This document shows positions 1-9,757 of a DNA stretch of 43,459 bases, piece by piece. The notes beneath the pieces are model-generated. The model made no database searches and was not told the DNA's origin. It saw only the letters and a program-made list of their open reading frames with translations. Source of the stretch: Bacteroidota bacterium. Lineage in GTDB: Bacteria > Bacteroidota > Ignavibacteria > Ignavibacteriales > Ignavibacteriaceae. The DNA lies in NCBI GenBank assembly GCA_021813585.1, contig JAKAJV010000124.1, positions 1-43,459 of the forward strand. The letters are read 5' to 3'. The first letter of the stretch is position 1. Each line of letters opens with the position of its first letter. The position numbers and the translations under genes were made by a program.

Positions 1-1
1 T

Positions 2-2509
2 GATCAATTAAAGGAGTTGTCCAAGAGTCAGACTCCGGCTGATCAAGGTAGTGGCAGTGAGTTGTTTCGTGCAATTTATAAGAGAAAAATTCCCATAATT
101 ATTTCTTTTGTGGTCATCCTTGCACTCGGAATCTTTTATCTGAAAACAGCTTCCCCCGTTTATGAATCTTCTGTGCTGTTAAAGAAGGTTGACAACCAGC
201 AGAATTCGAACCAGGACCCGTATAAGAGATTGATGGCTCTCGAATCTCAGGACGATATAAGCACCGAGATTGCCCTCGTTAAGACTAGAAGCGTTTTAGA
301 CAAAGTTGTAAAGCAGCTTAAGCTTAATTTGGTAATTAAAAAACTTGTTATGCCCGACGGCAAAACGGAAAACATAAACAAATCGTTAGGCGAATATAAC
401 TCATGGCTGAATAAACAACACCGGCACGGAGACGGATTACCTCAGATTGTGGACTTCCAGTACAACTCTATCGATAAGACAAACCAATTTTTCCTTACAG
501 ACAACAACGACGGGAAGATCGGCTTGTACAGCGTAACGGATAACTCAAACATTCTTGTAGCTTCTGCACCTATAAATAATTTAATTGAGATTAATGCAGG
601 CAATTATAAACTGACCATCTACTGGCCGGCAGCTAACGATGGGGCTAAGTTTTATTTTGTGGTTTACGACGACATAAGCGCTTTCGATATGCTGAGCAAT
701 AAAATTGTTGTTGCCCAAAAAGACAATACCAACTTATTGGAAATTAAGGTTAGGGATAAATCCCCGGAAAACGCCCAGATTATTGCCGCCACCGTGGTTA
801 ATAAATTCAGGGAAACAAGAACCGAACAGCAAAGACAAAACGCGCAGTCCTCCTACGCATCTATTGACTCGCAGCTGACCGAGATGTCTAAAAAATTGAA
901 GAATGCCGAGGACAGGCTGAGCGATTACCAGGCTTCAACCGGCATTATGAACATTGACCAGAATTCAAACAATGCGGTTAACGCTTTAAGCAGCCTTGAA
1001 GCCGAAAAAATAAGCAACCAGCTTCTGCTAGGCCAATATGAAGAGAAGGAAAGACAGCTAAACAATATCTACGATTCGAAAGGCTATTTCGATCAGACTT
1101 ATCTTTCGCCGGCACAAACAACCGGCGATGAAAGAGCGTTTACAAATTTGCTTCAGCAGCTTTCCGATCTTGAAGTAAAAAAAATTGAACTGCTGCAAAA
1201 GGAAACTGAGCAGCATCCGGATGTTATAAGCATTAACAGCCAGATAGCACAAATTAAAAAACAACTGAGCGGCTATAACCAAAATACTCTTACCGCTTAC
1301 AAAATCATCATCAATTCTCTTAAGGATAAGGACAGGAAGTTAAATTCATTAGTCGGAAACTATAGATCGAAGATTAAAAATCTACCGCAGAAGGAAACGG
1401 TTTTAGCCGGACTAATAAGGGATAAGGACGTTACCGAGAAGGTATTTAATCTGCTTCTGGATAAAAGAGAAGAATTAAGAGCGCAGGAGCTTGCCCAGCT
1501 GCAGGACGTAGTAGTAGTCGACCAGGCATCATTACCCGTTGCGCCCGTTTCTCCCAATAGGAATTTAACACTTATCCTTTGCGTATTATTATGGGGAATT
1601 ATTTCTATAGTATACGTAGCTATAGGAGAGCTTAGAGAGCGAAAATATATTAAGCTGGAAGAAATTGAAGATAAGCTAAAACTGCCGTTGTTGTCAATTA
1701 TTCCTGCGTTCTCCGGAAAGCTGAGAAACAAGATTGATAATTCGGGAAATTTTAAAGACAGGTTCCCCGTACTGTTGTCCGATAATCCCGGCATAGCAGA
1801 ATCCTATAAAGTACTTCAGACCAAATTAACATTGAACTCGAAAAATCCTTCCAAGATAATTATGTTTTCCAGCTGCGAGGAAAATACCGGCAAGACAACC
1901 CTGGTTGCCAACCTCGCTTTGTCTCTGGTAGCAGCTCATAAAAAAGTTCTTGTGGTAGATGCCGATTTAAAGAGATGCGGACTATCCGACCTGTTCCAGA
2001 TACCGAGAGATTTTCCAGGCCTCAGCACCTTCCTTGAGAAAGATTTAAAAGCAGCGCCGGTAATGAACCTGTCGAATATGTTCGGGCAGTCTTCCAGCGA
2101 TAAGTTATTGAGCATCCTGCCAGCCGGGGATGTAAACGAAAATTCGAGCGAGCTGTTCCAGTCCCCAAGAACCGTTGATCTGATTAACGCGCTCAAGTCC
2201 AGCATTTACGATTACGTACTAATAGATACACCGCCGATTACCCGTGTAGTGGATTCTCTAATTCTAGGCAAGCTGATAAATAACCTTGTTATGATAGTAA
2301 GATATAACTACTCTCTTAACGACAGCTTCTACTGGGGAATAAACGAGATACGTAAAGAAAAGATAAAGATACTTGGGATAGTTGCCAATGCATGCGATAT
2401 TGAAAAATCTGCATTCAGGCATAAATACGGCTACGGGTACGGCTACAAATACGCATATACTCCTTCAAAGACGAACAAGAAGAAAAAGAAATTTTCGGCC
2501 GCAATTTAG
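2..2509 (+). CDS. Wzz/BY-kinase: polysaccharide co-polymerase with tyrosine autokinase domain (5' end open)
   Basis: Inner-membrane regulator of chain length and export for a Wzy-dependent polysaccharide. Numbering is from the TTG at 17. A membrane segment at about residues 27-45 precedes a periplasmic Wzz/GNVR region with coiled-coil stretches (about 265-480), and a second membrane segment lies near 515-535. The cytoplasmic kinase has a Walker A loop ending GKTT (625-628), a Walker A' VVDAD (646-650) and a Walker B ending in Asp737. The tail is tyrosine-rich, with six Tyr alternating with other residues between 804 and 814, as expected for autophosphorylation. The frame is open to the window edge, and the AAGGAG touches the TTG with no spacer, so the real start may lie upstream. 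It heads the polysaccharide locus. The domain call is secure; the exact N-terminus is not. Confidence 0.93.
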   Translation, partial: DQLKELSKSQTPADQGSGSELFRAIYKRKIPIIISFVVILALGIFYLKTASPVYESSVLLKKVDNQQNSNQDPYKRLMALESQDDISTEIALVKTRSVLDKVVKQLKLNLVIKKLVMPDGKTENINKSLGEYNSWLNKQHRHGDGLPQIVDFQYNSIDKTNQFFLTDNNDGKIGLYSVTDNSNILVASAPINNLIEINAGNYKLTIYWPAANDGAKFYFVVYDDISAFDMLSNKIVVAQKDNTNLLEIKVRDKSPENAQIIAATVVNKFRETRTEQQRQNAQSSYASIDSQLTEMSKKLKNAEDRLSDYQASTGIMNIDQNSNNAVNALSSLEAEKISNQLLLGQYEEKERQLNNIYDSKGYFDQTYLSPAQTTGDERAFTNLLQQLSDLEVKKIELLQKETEQHPDVISINSQIAQIKKQLSGYNQNTLTAYKIIINSLKDKDRKLNSLVGNYRSKIKNLPQKETVLAGLIRDKDVTEKVFNLLLDKREELRAQELAQLQDVVVVDQASLPVAPVSPNRNLTLILCVLLWGIISIVYVAIGELRERKYIKLEEIEDKLKLPLLSIIPAFSGKLRNKIDNSGNFKDRFPVLLSDNPGIAESYKVLQTKLTLNSKNPSKIIMFSSCEENTGKTTLVANLALSLVAAHKKVLVVDADLKRCGLSDLFQIPRDFPGLSTFLEKDLKAAPVMNLSNMFGQSSSDKLLSILPAGDVNENSSELFQSPRTVDLINALKSSIYDYVLIDTPPITRVVDSLILGKLINNLVMIVRYNYSLNDSFYWGINEIRKEKIKILGIVANACDIEKSAFRHKYGYGYGYKYAYTPSKTNKKKKKFSAAI

Positions 2510-2723
2510 GTAGTATAATAAAACAACAAACAAAGGATGAACAACTTAAATATAATGGTTCGGAAATAAATTCTTACCTTAATTAAGTTACGCCGCAAAT
2601 AACCGCAATTTTCAAACACATTTTTTTCACATTTCTCTTTATAGCCGCATAAACCTATTTTCATTTTTAAGTTCGTTCCCCGGGTACGTTTCATAGTAGT
2701 GCCAAATAAATTAATCAAATTTT

Positions 2724-3938
2724 ATGAAACCGAATAACAGCAATACAAAGAAAGTTCTAATGCTTGTGCTATCTCATTACCCAAGCGATCCCAGGGTAAG
2801 GAGAGAAGCGGAAGCTCTTGTGAACAACGGATACCGCGTGGATATAGTATGCATGAGCTCCCGGAACGAATTGCCGGAAGAAAATTTTGAAGGGATTAGG
2901 GTATTCAGAATTTTACATGGCCACACAAAGGAAAACATTCTTAAATATTTGCTGCTTACAATTCGGTTCTTTATAAAAGCTGCTGCAAAAATAAACCGTC
3001 TATCCAGGGAAAATGAGTATTCGGTTATCCAGATTCATAATATGCCGGATTACCTGGTGTTCACCACAATTTTCCAGAAGCTCCACGGTATACCGGTTAT
3101 ACTTGACCTGCATGATATTATGAAAGAGCTGTTTAAATCGAGATGGAACGGCGGGCTGCAAAGATTTCTTTTGCCGTTTATAGGACTTACCGAGAAAATT
3201 TCTTGGGCATATGCCGATTCCCTTATTACAACAAGCTACGGTTTCAAGCAATGTCTGTTGGATAGAGGAGTAAAGGAAGAGAAGATAACGTTAATCCTTA
3301 ATACTGCCGATCCACACATATTTAATAAGCCTAAATCCGACTGGTCATTCAAAAAAGGAAATCCGAGGTTCTTATACCACGGCACTGTTGCGGAAAGATT
3401 CGGAATACATGTAGCAATAGAAGCGATTAAGAAATTAAAGGACAAATATCCGGATATCCGTTTTGATATTTACGGTAATTATCAGATTGACTATAAAGAA
3501 AAGCTTCTGGCCCTGGTGCAGAGCAGCGGTCTTACTGCAAACGTATTCTTCCACGAGTATGTCTCGCTTGAAGAGATAAGCGGGATAATTCATAATACAA
3601 ATTTCGGGTTAGTTCCTTACGTAAGTGATGGCTTTATGGATCTTGCCCTCTCGACCAAAACATTTGAGTATGTGATAATGAAGCTTCCGGTAATAGCATC
3701 GGATATTCCTTCCATGAGAACCATATTCAATGAGAAAGAGATTTATTATTTTAAGCAAAACGATCCGGCTCATCTTGCCGATACACTCGATGATATTTTA
3801 TCGGACGGCATTCATATAAAAGAAAAAGTAGCAAGCGCAGCCGAAGCTTACAGGCACTTAAGCTGGTCGCTTATGGTTAAGGAGTACGTAAAACTAATTG
3901 AGAAAGTTTCAGCTAAAAACGAAACAGTTAGAGCATGA
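2724..3938 (+). CDS. Glycosyltransferase family 4 (GT-B fold)
   Basis: Predicted cytoplasmic retaining glycosyltransferase that adds one sugar to the lipid-linked repeat unit. The 404-residue length is normal for GT4. The N-terminal domain carries the SHYPSDPRVRREA signature (17-29) seen in WbuB/PimA-like enzymes that grip the acceptor. The C-terminal donor domain begins near the HGT motif at 219-221 and has the conserved Glu of the donor site near 315 (KTFEY). The start follows an A/T-rich leader with no clear Shine-Dalgarno. A 214-base gap separates it from the kinase gene; nothing convincing was seen in that gap. Its stop overlaps the next start by four bases (ATGA), so it is coupled to the deacetylase gene. 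Donor and acceptor cannot be read from the sequence. Confidence 0.9.
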   Translation: MKPNNSNTKKVLMLVLSHYPSDPRVRREAEALVNNGYRVDIVCMSSRNELPEENFEGIRVFRILHGHTKENILKYLLLTIRFFIKAAAKINRLSRENEYSVIQIHNMPDYLVFTTIFQKLHGIPVILDLHDIMKELFKSRWNGGLQRFLLPFIGLTEKISWAYADSLITTSYGFKQCLLDRGVKEEKITLILNTADPHIFNKPKSDWSFKKGNPRFLYHGTVAERFGIHVAIEAIKKLKDKYPDIRFDIYGNYQIDYKEKLLALVQSSGLTANVFFHEYVSLEEISGIIHNTNFGLVPYVSDGFMDLALSTKTFEYVIMKLPVIASDIPSMRTIFNEKEIYYFKQNDPAHLADTLDDILSDGIHIKEKVASAAEAYRHLSWSLMVKEYVKLIEKVSAKNETVRA

Positions 3939-4627
3939 ATTACTTCTTTACGGTTTTTTTAGTATTAGTGTTTTTATTTTTGTTAAATTTTATTCTGCCG
4001 CACCTGGTAAAGCTTTACTGGAAGAAGAGGAATTTAAAATTGATGGAAAGCTCCGGTAAAATTTTTTTAACGTTCGATGACGGCCCGGATGAAACCTGTA
4101 CCGCAGAAATATTGAATACGCTGAAGGAGTATAACATCAAAGCCACATTCTTTGTGGTTGGGGAGAGAGCTGAAAGAAATTCATCACTGATTGAAAGGAT
4201 GATTAAGGAAGGCCATGCAATAGGCCTTCACGGGAATAAGCATGTCCATCCCTGGAAGTCTAATCCTTGGAAAGCAATGGATGATTTGCGTGAAGGGCAG
4301 AAGGCCCTCCAGAACCTGGGAGTCCGAGCTAATTATTTACGTCCGCCCTACGGCAAAATAAATTTTTTCAGTTTGATGTATGTTTTGTATAACCGTTTTA
4401 TTTTTGTCCACTGGAATACCGATCTTCATGATTATAAGGAAACGGTGCCGGAAAATTTGAAAAATAAACTGGACAAAGAAGTAACCGCCGGTAAGGTAGT
4501 CTTATTACACGACGGCAGGGTACAGGGCGCCAAACCCAATAAGGTTACATCGGAAGGCTTAAGATTATTTTTGCAAAATATGAAAACAGATAAAAGTCTT
4601 TTTGCAACAATAGCAGCTGTTCTATAA
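3935..4627 (+). CDS. Polysaccharide deacetylase, NodB / carbohydrate esterase 4 type
   Basis: Membrane-anchored metal-dependent deacetylase, expected to remove N- or O-acetyl groups from a surface glycan or its precursor. An N-terminal hydrophobic segment (about 4-25) acts as anchor. The NodB domain begins with TFDDGPD (46-52), whose Asp49 is the metal ligand and Asp48 the base. It continues with HGNKH (His99 and His103, the other metal ligands), RPPYG (136-140) and LHDG with catalytic His192. All CE4 motifs are therefore intact. The 230-residue length fits a single-domain enzyme. It overlaps the upstream glycosyltransferase by four bases. Peptidoglycan as substrate cannot be excluded, but the locus argues for the exopolysaccharide. 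Confidence 0.92.
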   Translation: MNYFFTVFLVLVFLFLLNFILPHLVKLYWKKRNLKLMESSGKIFLTFDDGPDETCTAEILNTLKEYNIKATFFVVGERAERNSSLIERMIKEGHAIGLHGNKHVHPWKSNPWKAMDDLREGQKALQNLGVRANYLRPPYGKINFFSLMYVLYNRFIFVHWNTDLHDYKETVPENLKNKLDKEVTAGKVVLLHDGRVQGAKPNKVTSEGLRLFLQNMKTDKSLFATIAAVL

Positions 4628-4660
4628 AATAAATTTAACAGCAGGCAAAACTAAGCAAAT

Positions 4661-6028
4661 ATGAATTTTAATTACAAGTCGATAGTTAAAGCTTTAATCT
4701 ACGCCTATATCTCGTCAAAGTTTTTGTATCCTTTCTTTGTCAGATATTTTCACCTTCCGGAGCTGCCGCCTTTAATGATGGAGCTTTTGCTGGCTCTTGT
4801 GTTATTAATTATCAGCTCATACACAATTATTACCGGGCAAAGAGACCACACAAATAAGTTCCTAATTATTTATAAACTTCTGTTTACGGTTTTCCTGGTT
4901 CTTCTTTTGGTAAGCGCCGTACTTAACAACAACAACTGGTTCCTGGTTGGCAAGTCGTTTTTAACTTTCTTTTTCCCTTTTATAATAATAACACTTGTAA
5001 TAATTAAAACGGACTTTTCCGAAAAAGAGCAGATGGGCCTTTTAAGATTCCTGTTCTTTTTGATCATACTGCAAATACCTGTTACTTTGTTCCAGTATGT
5101 AGTCTTTCATCCGGTTACAGCCGATAGTAATAACGGTACTATTGCATTCGGAGCTTTAGGCGGGACCGGCGTAATTGCAGTGCTTGAGTCATTCCTATTA
5201 TCTTACAGTGTGGCGAATCTTCTTTATAAAGGATTTAATATAAAATATCTGATATTGGCGCTGCTAACATTCATCCCGCCGGTTGTAGGCGGCGCGCGCT
5301 TCGGGTTTATCGTTTCTCCCGTTGCTATGATAGTGACTTTTTTTACGTTCCTAATCCTATATAAAAAAGTAGCATTCAAAGTAATCGTAAACATGGCGGC
5401 AATGGGGTTTTTATTTATTACTACCCTGGCAGTAGTAATAATCTTTATAATCCCTCAAACAAAATATGCAAGGTTCCTGGATTTTGACGTAATCTTAAAT
5501 GCTCATAAGGCAGAGCAGTACGATAGATCCGACGGCGAGGAAAGCAGGTTCGATGCATATCCTAAACTGCTGGATCAATATTTTAATAATGATGTTAATT
5601 TCGCAATCGGCTTTGGCCCGGGTGCGTTCGTCCAATCGCAAAGCGTAGATATGTCGAAAGCGGTGCTCAACTTTGTTGTTAACCTGCCCGATGCAGTAAT
5701 TGTACTGGCAAGCCTTGGCGTTGGGGGCTTTGTCTTCGTAATGCTATTGCTGCTCTTCCCGGTGTTTTTTATTAAGAGCTACGTAAACTACGAACAGAAT
5801 ATTGAGATGCATATTTACGCATGCACTTTAGTGCCGGTAAGTGTGGCTACATTTATGGCGATGTTCTACTGCGAAACCTGGAGTACACAGATAGGGCTTG
5901 TTTACTGGATAATGCTCGGAATATTTTTAGCCCGCTACAAAGTATTTGCCGCAATAAAAAACCTTACAATACTAAAGAAGGCAGAAGGCAATTTGAACAT
6001 TGCCCGCATACAGACTGAAAGCTATTAG
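4661..6028 (+). CDS. O-antigen polymerase / ligase-like polytopic membrane protein (Wzy-type)
   Basis: Very hydrophobic protein of 455 residues with about ten to twelve predicted membrane segments. A larger loop in the second half, around residues 275-330, is polar and likely periplasmic. This layout fits the O-antigen polymerase/ligase (Wzy/WaaL) superfamily, in which the large periplasmic loop joins polysaccharide repeat units. The GARFGF stretch near 210 resembles the conserved Arg region of these families. Wzy proteins share little sequence, so the call rests on topology and on sitting between glycosyltransferases and a flippase. It lies 33 bases after the deacetylase gene, within the same run. 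WaaL-like ligation to lipid A core is the main alternative. Confidence 0.75.
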   Translation: MNFNYKSIVKALIYAYISSKFLYPFFVRYFHLPELPPLMMELLLALVLLIISSYTIITGQRDHTNKFLIIYKLLFTVFLVLLLVSAVLNNNNWFLVGKSFLTFFFPFIIITLVIIKTDFSEKEQMGLLRFLFFLIILQIPVTLFQYVVFHPVTADSNNGTIAFGALGGTGVIAVLESFLLSYSVANLLYKGFNIKYLILALLTFIPPVVGGARFGFIVSPVAMIVTFFTFLILYKKVAFKVIVNMAAMGFLFITTLAVVIIFIIPQTKYARFLDFDVILNAHKAEQYDRSDGEESRFDAYPKLLDQYFNNDVNFAIGFGPGAFVQSQSVDMSKAVLNFVVNLPDAVIVLASLGVGGFVFVMLLLLFPVFFIKSYVNYEQNIEMHIYACTLVPVSVATFMAMFYCETWSTQIGLVYWIMLGIFLARYKVFAAIKNLTILKKAEGNLNIARIQTESY

Positions 6029-6064
6029 AAGAAATTTCCTTTTCAAAATTTAACTAGAGCATTA

Positions 6065-7255
6065 ATGAAAGTTTTATACGTTCGAAATGGAATCTTGGGC
6101 AGAGACCATTACATTATTAGTGAAATTGAAATTACAAGGGCACTCAGGGCCGCAGGCATCGATGCCAGGCTGATTGTAAAGGGTGAAAAAAAACAGGGTG
6201 AGCAGTTCATATTACCGCTTAAAGTGCCGTTCAACAAGAACAGATATTTCGTCCTGAAATTATTGTTCTACCTTCCTTTTTATGTTATAAAGAATAGAAT
6301 AGATTTTATTGTAGTCGATGAAAAATCCGTCGTCCCATCAATCTTTTTAGTAGCAATAAAGAAACTGTTCGGCTTTAGGATAATTCTAGACGTAAGGACA
6401 GTTCCCGTTGAACAGGTAAAACTTTCGCTTCAGCAGAAAGCCGCGTATAAGATTGCCAGGTTATTTTACGACGGCGCATCCTATATAACCCCTTCTACGA
6501 AAAGATTATGCGAGACTAAATACGGGCTTAAGTTTAACATGGCTGCAATTTATTCTTCAGCTGTTAATGAAAAGCTTTTTACCAAGAATGTTAAAGTAAC
6601 TTTGAGCAGCGATATTGCAGATAGATTAAAGAACAGGTTCGTGATGATCTATCATGGCTCTGTTACTCCCAACAGGGGAGTAACTATGGTACTGGATGCA
6701 ATAAACGAGTTAAAGGACAAGATTCCCGGCTTGTTGTTTCTTTCAATAAGCGACAACAATAGTCTTCTGCAAAAATACTGCTCGGATAACAATCTTAACC
6801 TGGATGATCAGATACTTTATCTTAAATCGGCAGACAATTCTTTAATGCCGCAGTACATTAAATCGGCAGACGTTGGGATTATCCCGTACTCAAGAATAAA
6901 ATGGTGGGAAGTATCATCTCCGTTAAAGCTGATGGAATACCTATCGATGGAAATGCCGATTGTTATGAGCAATATTAAAGCCCATGTTGATGTTGTGCCC
7001 GAAAATTCCGACTTCGTAGTTTATTTCAATCCGGATAACAAACGAGAATTAGCCGAAAAGATTTTATATGCTTATAATAATATCGAATACTTAAAAGTCA
7101 ATGCATATAAGGGAAGAGAAATTGTTCTGGAAAATCTTACATGGCAAAAGCAGGCGGAAAGAATGTTTGAATTTCTGAAAAGCTTTTCTCACGGTGCAGA
7201 AACTCAGCTTTCGTTCTCAGGTAAAAAAATTTCAAATGTAAATCCAGCTTCTTAG
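6065..7255 (+). CDS. Glycosyltransferase family 4, paralogue of the gene at 11369
   Basis: GT-B glycosyltransferase of 396 residues. The donor domain starts at the YHGS motif (196-199), followed by the NRGV glycine turn. WWEVSSPLKLMEYL (280-293) holds the donor-binding Glu. An LDVR segment near 112-115 lies at the end of the N-terminal domain. It is clearly related along its whole length to the product of 11369-12523: both share LDVR, YHGS-x-x-PNRGV, WWE-x-SSPLKLMEYL and YFNPD in the same order. The pair looks like a duplication inside the locus, perhaps adding similar sugars at two positions. The start has no strong Shine-Dalgarno. It sits 36 bases after the Wzy-like gene. Sugar specificity is unknown. 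Confidence 0.88.
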   Translation: MKVLYVRNGILGRDHYIISEIEITRALRAAGIDARLIVKGEKKQGEQFILPLKVPFNKNRYFVLKLLFYLPFYVIKNRIDFIVVDEKSVVPSIFLVAIKKLFGFRIILDVRTVPVEQVKLSLQQKAAYKIARLFYDGASYITPSTKRLCETKYGLKFNMAAIYSSAVNEKLFTKNVKVTLSSDIADRLKNRFVMIYHGSVTPNRGVTMVLDAINELKDKIPGLLFLSISDNNSLLQKYCSDNNLNLDDQILYLKSADNSLMPQYIKSADVGIIPYSRIKWWEVSSPLKLMEYLSMEMPIVMSNIKAHVDVVPENSDFVVYFNPDNKRELAEKILYAYNNIEYLKVNAYKGREIVLENLTWQKQAERMFEFLKSFSHGAETQLSFSGKKISNVNPAS

Positions 7256-7317
7256 CTGTAAAAAAATCCGAATAAACTTATCATAATTTACTTAATAAAA
7301 ATAAGTCCATATTTATT

Positions 7318-8976
7318 ATGAAAGAAAAATTAAAAATAGGGATAATCCTCCGGTCATTAAATTCCCCTGCGTGGGTCTCGGATTTAATCCGGCAGATTAA
7401 AAGCTCCGAGCTTATGGAGCTTAATCTTATAATAGTTAAAGCCGGGCGTAGTGTAGAAAAGGATGAATTCAGTTTCAGCGCTTCAAGGCTTTTTAAAATT
7501 TTACTGAAATCCTATCTGACGATAGAAAACATTTTGGTCCCGGTTAAACAAAATTTTGCCGAAGTAATTAATATCGGCATGCAGGTAAAAAACATAAAGA
7601 CAATAAATCTAAGCGGGGTACTAACCAACGATCAATTGAAAGAAATAGCAGCGCTGAATCTGGATGTTCTGCTAAGCGTCGACCGGGATCAAGTACCCGG
7701 AGAACTTAAGGATTTATTTAATATCGGCGTAGTATATAATAAAATTTCTATACCCCGCGGCAGTATTAATCTTCCGGTTGAATGGTTTGTAATAAATAAC
7801 CAGGCATGTATTGAAGCGAAGTTGATATTGGAAGAGACAAATACCAACACGCCGAAAAAGCTGTCCCAATTATTTTTCGCACCCGATTCCTTCTTCGTTA
7901 ATAGGGTTGAGAGCCAGTATTTATGGAAAGCCTCGCTGATAACTATGCGCGGGCTTATAACGATTTGTAATATGAAGAACCATTGCGCCGGTGAAAAATT
8001 AAACCTTGAACCTGTTGAAAATAATCTGACGAATGATATTCCCGGCCTAAGTACTTTTAAAGTAATAAAGCACTTCCTATTCTATTTGAAGAAATCGATT
8101 GAGAAAAAAATAAATATTATCCAGTGGATAATTTTGTACAGGGAAAACTCAGCCAAGCCGGAAGCGATAGAAAATTATAAAAAGATTTATCCGCCGATAA
8201 AAAACTTTTGGGCAGACCCTCACATTGTCGAGACAGACGGTTGTTCATATGTTTTTATAGAAGAGTATTCATACGCAAATAAAAAAGGTCACATCTCAGT
8301 CTTCGAGATAAATAAAAACGGCAAGCCCACTCTGCCGGTAAAGATTCTTGAAAAGCCATATCACCTTTCCTATCCTTTTATTTTTGATTATGAAGGTTCT
8401 TACTACATGATCCCGGAGTCTGCACAGAACGGAACAGTTGATATTTATAAGTGCACCGAATTCCCGTTTAAGTGGGAATTTTATAAGCATATCTTCGTCG
8501 ATATTTCTGCGGTTGATTCTACAGTATTATTTTACGAAGGCAAGTGGTGGATGTTCTTGAATAAAAAGGTTGACAACTATATTTCTTATAAAGATGAATT
8601 ATACCTTTACTATTCCGATTCCCCATTCAGCGAAAAGTGGATATCGCATCCGCAGAATCCGGTTGTTACCGATGTAAGGTCTGCAAGATCGGCCGGAAGA
8701 ATTTATAAAAGCAACGGAAATCTAATCAGGCCTTCACAAGATTGCTCGGTTGATTACGGCTATAAGCTTAGACTGAATAAAATTGTAAAAATGAATGAAG
8801 AAGAATACCGGGAAACTGAATTCGAGGTAATTGAACCCAACTATACTAAGAAAGTACGCGGCATTCATACCCTGGCTAAATCGGATGGATATACCGTATT
8901 GGACTGTAAACTGAAGAGGTTTAAATTTCCTGAGGAATTCAACCTACAGCTTATGCTGCTTTCTCATATTTTCTAG
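7318..8976 (+). CDS. Two-domain protein: formyltransferase-like N-terminus plus GINT1-like propeller domain
   Basis: The product has 552 residues. The first 250 or so resemble a nucleotide-fold formyltransferase-type domain (opening IGIILRSLNSPAW), but the catalytic motif of active formyltransferases is not obvious. From about 290 there is a beta-rich domain with FWADPH (297-302), then repeated aromatic motifs of the type YPFIF-YEGSYYMIPES and STVLFYEGKWWMF. This matches the domain named after plant glucosamine inositolphosphorylceramide transferase 1 and resembles the blades of GH43-like five-bladed propellers. In bacteria such proteins occur in polysaccharide loci, so a glycan-modifying or sugar-transfer role is likely here; the reaction is not known. 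The start is an ATG after an A/T-rich leader, 62 bases from the upstream gene. Confidence 0.7.
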   Translation: MKEKLKIGIILRSLNSPAWVSDLIRQIKSSELMELNLIIVKAGRSVEKDEFSFSASRLFKILLKSYLTIENILVPVKQNFAEVINIGMQVKNIKTINLSGVLTNDQLKEIAALNLDVLLSVDRDQVPGELKDLFNIGVVYNKISIPRGSINLPVEWFVINNQACIEAKLILEETNTNTPKKLSQLFFAPDSFFVNRVESQYLWKASLITMRGLITICNMKNHCAGEKLNLEPVENNLTNDIPGLSTFKVIKHFLFYLKKSIEKKINIIQWIILYRENSAKPEAIENYKKIYPPIKNFWADPHIVETDGCSYVFIEEYSYANKKGHISVFEINKNGKPTLPVKILEKPYHLSYPFIFDYEGSYYMIPESAQNGTVDIYKCTEFPFKWEFYKHIFVDISAVDSTVLFYEGKWWMFLNKKVDNYISYKDELYLYYSDSPFSEKWISHPQNPVVTDVRSARSAGRIYKSNGNLIRPSQDCSVDYGYKLRLNKIVKMNEEEYRETEFEVIEPNYTKKVRGIHTLAKSDGYTVLDCKLKRFKFPEEFNLQLMLLSHIF

Positions 8977-9059
8977 TCACTATTCTTTATTATTTATAAT
9001 TGTATTTTTGCCGCTACAATTCTAATCCACTATAAGCGATAAAATTAAAGGCAGCTGTT

Positions 9060-9752
9060 ATGTCCTTGTTACGGGTATTCAAAAATAAAAAAAGTAAGTT
9101 AAGAGAAAGTTTTTACGGAAAGCTTTTTAAATACAAAAAGAACCTTGAGCACTGGCATCATCACAAGAAGATAGAGGAACTGGTACGGAACGGTTTAAGA
9201 ATAGGGAAGAATGTAACAATTATGCCTACTGCCGAAATCGATGATTCGTATCCTTACTTGATAAGCATTGGAGACAACTGCTCAATATCCAAGTATGTTC
9301 AGTTAATTGCGCACGACCAGGCTACCTTTAAGTTTACAGAAGACAACCTTGAAAGACTAGGAAAAATTGAGATAAAGGAAAATTGTTACATCGGGCAAAG
9401 CGCAATAATACTGCCGGGGGTAACAATTGGCCCCAATGTTTTAGTCGCTGCCGGTTCGGTAGTTAATAAGGACATTCCACCTAACTCGTGCGTAGCAGGG
9501 GTACCGGCAAGAGTCTATTCCAGGTTCGACGAATTTATCAGCAGGCAGGTTGAGAAATCCAAGGTAAGGCCTAACTTCAGCTCAAAGGAAACTATGCATC
9601 CGATATCCGATAAATTAATTGAAAAGATGAGACCGCTTGCAGAAGGCGGAGATTTATTTATAAGAGGATTCCAGGGCGGCCCGGTGGAAGCATTCCCCTA
9701 CATTGTAAAACAGGAGTTGATTGACAAGGCGCTAAACGGGGATAACCTGTAA
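9060..9752 (+). CDS. Left-handed beta-helix acyltransferase (hexapeptide repeat), first copy
   Basis: Predicted cytoplasmic O- or N-acyltransferase of the hexapeptide-repeat family, usually trimeric and acetyl-CoA or acyl-ACP dependent. Repeats of the (I/V)GxNx form run from about residue 48 to 150. The central histidine typical of these enzymes is probably in LIAHD (about 80-84). The PGVTIGPNV turn (119-127) and the VAGVPARVY ending mark the maltose/galactoside acetyltransferase-like group. A basic N-terminal stretch of about 45 residues precedes the helix. It is strongly similar to the protein at 18975-19559, including the tail. An AAAGG lies upstream of the ATG. The flippase gene follows after five bases. 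Substrate is unknown, presumably a sugar of the repeat unit. Confidence 0.9.
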   Translation: MSLLRVFKNKKSKLRESFYGKLFKYKKNLEHWHHHKKIEELVRNGLRIGKNVTIMPTAEIDDSYPYLISIGDNCSISKYVQLIAHDQATFKFTEDNLERLGKIEIKENCYIGQSAIILPGVTIGPNVLVAAGSVVNKDIPPNSCVAGVPARVYSRFDEFISRQVEKSKVRPNFSSKETMHPISDKLIEKMRPLAEGGDLFIRGFQGGPVEAFPYIVKQELIDKALNGDNL

Positions 9753-9757
9753 AAGAT

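Noticed and set aside
1360-1794. Minus-strand frame of 144 codons inside the kinase gene
   Set aside because: Lies wholly antisense to a well-supported coding region, serine-rich product without family features.
2506-2718. Possible 70-residue minus-strand gene in the gap before the first glycosyltransferase gene
   Set aside because: Basic and low-complexity product with no recognisable motif, overlapping the kinase gene stop; more likely chance in A/T-rich sequence.
9003-9010. TATTTTTG resembling the Bacteroidota -7 promoter element before the first acyltransferase gene
   Set aside because: No matching upstream TTG element at the right spacing; A/T-rich gaps give many such matches.
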